A DNA stretch of 64,000 bases from Combretum micranthum. Lineage: Eukaryota; Streptophyta; Magnoliopsida; Myrtales; Combretaceae. The DNA lies in contig JAMXBD010000014.1 in NCBI GenBank assembly GCA_024138025.1, positions 806,001 through 870,000 of the forward strand. The letters are read 5' to 3'. Below are positions 59,537 through 64,000 of this stretch, in pieces. Position numbers and translations under genes: made by a program. Position 1 is the stretch's first letter. Each line of letters opens with the position of its first letter. Under the pieces are notes generated by a model, which did no database searches, was not told the origin of the DNA, and saw only the letters and a list, made by a program, of their open reading frames with translations.

Positions 59537-59902
59537 GGGTAAATTATATAAGACAGTATCAATGTTTGAGGGTAAGTTTATTTACAGTATCAACGTTTCA
59601 AATGGTTAAAAAGAAATATTAATGTTTCATAAAGTGAATCAAATGATATCAGTGTTTTACAAAATTAATTTAAGGTATCAACGTTTTGATTAATTTTCAA
59701 TTAAGTTTCCTAAAATTTCATTAATGGTCAACTGTTAATACCTTATTTGACTCACTTTGCAAAATATTGGTACTTCTTTTTAACCACTTGAAACATCAAT
59801 ATATTAAATGAATTTATCCTCAAATGCTGATTCCTTTTTTAAATCATTTGAAACATAGATAACTTACCCTTAAACATTGATACCTTTTGATATAATTTAC
59901 CC
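59537..59902. mobile_element. short inverted-repeat element (MULE-type MITE)
   Basis: Relative of 8297-8685. Ends GGGTAAATTATATAAGACAG and (reverse complement) GGGTAAATTATATCAAAAGG; interior repeats of TATCAATGTTT-like words. Flanks TAAAACTAAAT and TAAAACCAAAC are an 11-base duplication with two transitions. 366 bp, non-coding. Confidence 0.6.
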
Positions 59903-60279
59903 TAAAACCAAACTAATAAAATTTCTTTAGTTTTGAAAAATCATGTAGCTTGTCGTAGTTGAAAAACAAAATTCAAATATTAAAAATTAATTCTCCAATG
60001 GATTTTATCCAACTTCATTGGAACAATCAAATATATTTTCCTAATATATTTGATCTATAGAGCTAGGCCTTCAAGATTATGAGTTGTGATAAATATGAAA
60101 AGTTCATCCACCTAATTAGGTTATGATTTTACATTATGATTTCAAGTTTTGATTCCATCTTTTTTGAAAACAATGTATTCATCTAGATTTAAGAGTATTG
60201 TTTTTATGCTTTGTTATTCTTATACACTTGGCAAGCTTGTAAGAAATATTTGATTTCTTTTGTTATCACCAAAACCTTA
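59903..60279. other. no gene recognised
   Basis: AT-rich; may hold further decayed copia sequence on the minus strand. Confidence 0.3.
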
Positions 60280-60640
60280 ATGATGATATGACATTTTCAT
60301 CTCCTTTTAGTGTTTCATTCTCAATTTCAAGCAAATCAACCTCTATTTTGATCTTTTTGTCTTTAGCTATGGCAAGCTACATGATTTCAACGTTAGTGAA
60401 TTGCTAAGAACTATCAATAGATGTTCCTTTATATGTACATTGCAATTTATTCCATATTTGTTTGGTGGATTCTCATGTGCATATTCTACTAAAGTCATTT
60501 TCATTTATATTACAAAATAAAATGTTTGTGGCAATTTCGCTTAATTGTACTTTTTCCCGTTCTACCATAATATAATTTCTTTCTTTTTTTCCCTTCCATT
60601 ACAATAAATTCATCCTCTAATAGCTAGTTTTTAGAGGCGA
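60280..60640 (-). pseudogene. Ty1/copia gag relic
   Basis: Minus-strand reading from about 60600 gives a copia gag (UBN2-type) stretch: VQLSEIATNILFCNINENDF, SRICT with an in-frame stop, ESTKQIWNKLQCTYKGTS. This matches the family pattern of IL--ALS--EF-RI...SAKEIWD-LE-THEGT. Stops interrupt it. No protease, integrase or RT follows in recognisable form. Confidence 0.5.
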
Positions 60641-62981
60641 AAATCCAAATGCCATTTACTACTCTTTGGACGCCATCTGCAAAACTACTAGCTTCTCCAC
60701 TTGTTTTCCTTACCATTTACATCAACCATATACTAAACATAAGTTAAACACATGGACCGACGGATATTAATCATAACCATTTTTACTATAAGGCCTCATA
60801 ATTTTTCAGTAACTAAAATGTACGATCTTAGAGTTAATAGGTAACTCAATTAGTGAGCGAACCTTGTAATACCTAAAACCCTAATTCCATAACTTAAAAC
60901 CTTAATTCCATAGCTCGTAAACCCTAATTTATATTGAACCACATTGTATAATGAAACAAAAAATTAGGAAGCTTCAATTGGTAATTCCAAGTACATAATT
61001 ACGAGAAGGGCATGCAAATTAATAGGCATGTAGGTTTTTGCCTAAATATTATAGGACACAGAGTTATAGTAGGATATTGTATCATGTACAAATCCAACCC
61101 ATACCGTGAAATTTATCATATACGCTCATAGCCCAAACGCCATTTCAAATTTACATATACAGACACATATACATGTGTGATTGACCCTTGGCCCCCTTCC
61201 TTTCTCTCATTCCAATTTTTCCTTCTTTAATAAGTTTCCTTCGAAAAATCATCAACAAAAATAGTAAACACAAAAAGCTTCCAAACTTCATAACTCTCAC
61301 AATCTAACCCCATTTATAATTTTGCAAGTTGTATTGTGATCTTGGCTCTGTGCTTTTCAAAACAATAGTAAGCTTGAAATAGTTCCATTAGTTATTAGTT
61401 CTTAACAAGTTTGAATGTTAAGTTTATGGACAATTATATCGTTATGATTCGTTCTTGGGATTTTTACGTAAAACCTTAGTTTATACTTACTTTGTTGTAA
61501 TCCTTAAACTTAGAAGAATGTTTTCATGTGTATTATAGGTGAAAAATTTGATTATTGAAGCCAGTCATTGGATTACTTCGATTAGTTCTATTTGCTACGA
61601 TTAGTGAGATTTCTAATGATTTAGTGCTTTTGCTACTTGTTGTATGCGTAAAATACTATTTAAACATGTTGAAGGTGTATTCTGATGATATCATGTTATG
61701 TTTGGTGTATTTCAGTGAGAGCATCACATGAAATCGAAAGTCACAAAACACAAAAACTCAAAAACTACATAAGGATGAAGGTCACCAGTGAACTTGTGAA
61801 AATTTGCATGAGCAAGCTAGTGCGGGCCTGTTAGATTGACAAATTTTCCTTAGTTCCCTTTTAATTACTTAGTCTAGTTAGTTTCCTATTTAGGTATTTT
61901 CAATTATGTTAAGAGTTATTAGGATAACTTAAGAGCCTATAAGTAGCTATCATGTAACCAATTATGGCATGAAAATGAGTGGATTAATTCTATTATTTTA
62001 TCTATTATAGTTAACTCATGAGTGGTTAATGAGTATTGAGGGGACTTCTTATTTATATTGTGAATTCTAATTATTTCAACATTCATAAGATATTATAATT
62101 TATTAGCTTTATTGTAGAAATCTATTTTATGATCCCTATCAAATATTAATTACATCCTTATTTATATTTAAATTTATTTCATGACCTAGAAATACTTTAC
62201 ATATATATATATATATAATTATCTTTCAGTATTAGAAGCCTATATCCAAAATGCATATAGGTTATCCAAAATGAAGAAAAGAAAAACATAATAATAAAAT
62301 TATAAAAGTGTCCTTTTATAACTATCTTTTTGTTTTCCAGCTCATTGCATTCATATAGGCATGTGATGATTTATTACAGCTGCCACTTTCAAGTCTTTGA
62401 AAAAAGGATTAGCCATAAATTGAAGGGAAGGCTAGCTTACCAAAAACAGTAGTATCTCTACAAGTAATTTTCTTCATGTTGACTTAACCCATTTGAAGCA
62501 TGATAAATACTTTTTTATCCTTTACTTTTGGCATATGATGAGTCGGACACCATCCAGATATAGATTATTTATCCCAGCTTGGAAGATTATGCAAGATAAG
62601 AAGATGCAAATTCTATATAAAAAAGATGGCATATAAGTTAGGATGATTCATAAAAGAGTGGTCGGCAAAAAAAATAAAACTATGGGACGCGGAAGTGTAA
62701 GCGTGATAAAGCTTCACAATAGTAAATAAATACACCAAAAAACTATTAAAATTACTAGAGATCTTAAAATTTTCAATTACCAAATTCACATCTTTTAAAA
62801 ATTATTGACACTGGAAAATTATCACTAATAAATCAATCATCTGCACAAATATACGATTTATATAATTTTTTGGAATTATTTCTTTTTCCTCTATACCAAT
62901 GCAAGGGGGAATTTGAATCCTATACATACATCCTACTTGAAAGAACAACATTAAAATATTCTCCTTTTGAAATCTATCATT
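60641..62981. other. no gene; possible LTR relic
   Basis: 61840-62050 has CTTAGTCTAGTTAGTTTCC, a CCTATAAGTAGCTATCATGTAACC promoter-like stretch and ATGAAAATGAGTGGATTAATTC. It loosely resembles 57760-58060 and may be the 5' LTR relic of the copia sequence (minus strand). An (AT)n run lies at 62201-62217. No gene seen. Confidence 0.3.
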
Positions 62982-63416
62982 GATCGAAATATTTTCAGTT
63001 TAGGATACTTATAAAAATTAATTACTTATTTAAGGTCAATATAAAAATAATTACCAATATACCACTCCTAAATCGCGACTTAAAAACATGAGATATAAAA
63101 GTTACAATACCATACCTATATCGCGCAAGGAAGAAGCGATATACGTATTATTTTCTTACGTATATCGTGATTAGTAGTCGCAATATACATGCTATATCGC
63201 GATTCTTTTAGGCAATATACGTGTATCACCTTTTATACACCCGATATAGCGACGGCAATAAAACATTATATTATATGTGTATATCACGATTTACATATTA
63301 AAAAACATGTCCTATTTATCAAATGCGATTTTGGTGTGGTATATTAGTAATTAATTTCATTAGAGTTGTATATTGGTAATATTTTTTCATAGAAACCCTA
63401 AACATGTATTGAACTC
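62982..63416. mobile_element. palindromic MITE, CpG-rich copy
   Basis: Same element as 17085-17490. The left arm (GTTTAGGATACTTATAAAAA, AATTACCAATATACC) is mirrored by the right arm (GGTATATTAGTAATTAATTT, TATTGGTAATATTTTTTCATAGAAACCCTAAAC). The core 63110-63290 holds many ATATCGCG/CGATATA/ATATCGTGA words in both orientations. Non-coding. Confidence 0.5.
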
Positions 63417-64000
63417 GTTATTGATCCATCATACAAACATTAAGCAATGAAATATGAACTAAATCAAGAAGATTTTGAAATTAGATGTGTCCATAAAAAA
63501 TGTAATTACAAAATAGAAGTTTGTGATATTGGAGGATATCTTTCTTTTTTCTTTTTCATTTTTTTGTGTGTAAAAAAATCTTCTGCAATTTAAAATATCT
63601 TTATAATATTGATCATTCTCATCAAACGTCATTGTAATTGTAATTATACCCCAAAATCTCCCAATCACCACCAGACACGTCAGTGCCCTTGCGTGGCCAG
63701 TCCGCCCTCCTCTCCTCCCATCCCTCCTTTCCTCCTCCAATAGACATGTAAAACCAACCCTACTAATTTATTAGGCCGGATGAAACATATTGCATAACTA
63801 TGGTCTATGCATCTTTAATATAGTTATATCTAAATTATAACATACTTAATAAATGGTATAAATATATAATAATTAAATTTTTAGATTACAGGAATGAAAA
63901 AAAAAATCTACTTTACTAATTTTTGTGATAGAATGCAGACTATAAATCATAAACAAACTACTTACATTCAACTCTCTAAGTTTGATTTTGATTATGGTGG
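63417..64000. other. no gene recognised
   Basis: AT-rich end of window. 63665-63735 is a short GC-richer, C/T-rich stretch without recognisable coding content. Confidence 0.4.

Noticed and set aside
63665..63760. GC-rich stretch resembling a CpG island or a coding start
   Set aside because: Short, C/T-biased, and no conserved reading frame on either strand.

Overview
This is nuclear DNA of a flowering plant, probably a eudicot. It is AT-rich, its genes have introns, it encodes a pectin methylesterase and two pectinesterase/invertase-inhibitor proteins, and most of it is plant-type transposable elements in all states of decay. I cannot name the species. By eye there are only three host gene loci; the rest is repeats, their relics, and stretches where I recognise nothing.

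Layout: 1-6.9 kb, decayed Ty3/gypsy (chromovirus-type) LTR sequence with a primer-binding-site relic. 8.3-10.1 kb, small inverted-repeat elements. 10.93-12.85 kb, a two-exon pectinesterase gene (+). 14.1-17.9 kb, a nest of inverted-repeat elements. 19.8-28.2 kb, a mosaic of two decayed Ty3/gypsy elements on the minus strand (an Athila-like gag-protease-RT and a chromovirus RT/integrase) plus a satellite-like array. 29.9-34.6 kb, four non-autonomous DNA transposons with recognisable target-site duplications (two hAT-like, two Mutator-like; one of the latter carries about 0.9 kb of gene-like sequence). 36.4 kb and 56.2 kb, two tandemly duplicated inhibitor genes (+).

A 14.8-kb Ty3/gypsy Tat-lineage retrotransposon (38,297-53,085, minus strand) sits between the two inhibitor genes. 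It has 650-bp LTRs that are almost identical, a perfect 5-bp duplication AGCAT, a primer-binding site and a polypurine tract. Its gag-pol is in frameshifted pieces: gag, protease, RT, a degenerate RNase H, a second intact RNase H, and integrase. Beyond integrase lies a 7.1-kb region transcribed in the opposite sense. That region holds a plant-mobile-domain (PMD, aminotransferase-like) gene with its own TATA-type promoter candidate, a CTG/CAG microsatellite and a 191-bp tandem repeat. Relatives of that 191-bp repeat form a separate array at 21 kb.

How the parts relate: the pectinesterase demethylesterifies cell-wall pectin. Proteins of the inhibitor family block pectinesterases or invertases, but nothing here shows that these two regulate this enzyme. 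The retrotransposon landed between the tandem inhibitor copies, which would otherwise lie about 4.9 kb apart. The second copy has a frameshifted C-terminus. Everything rests on reading the sequence; no database or alignment program was used.
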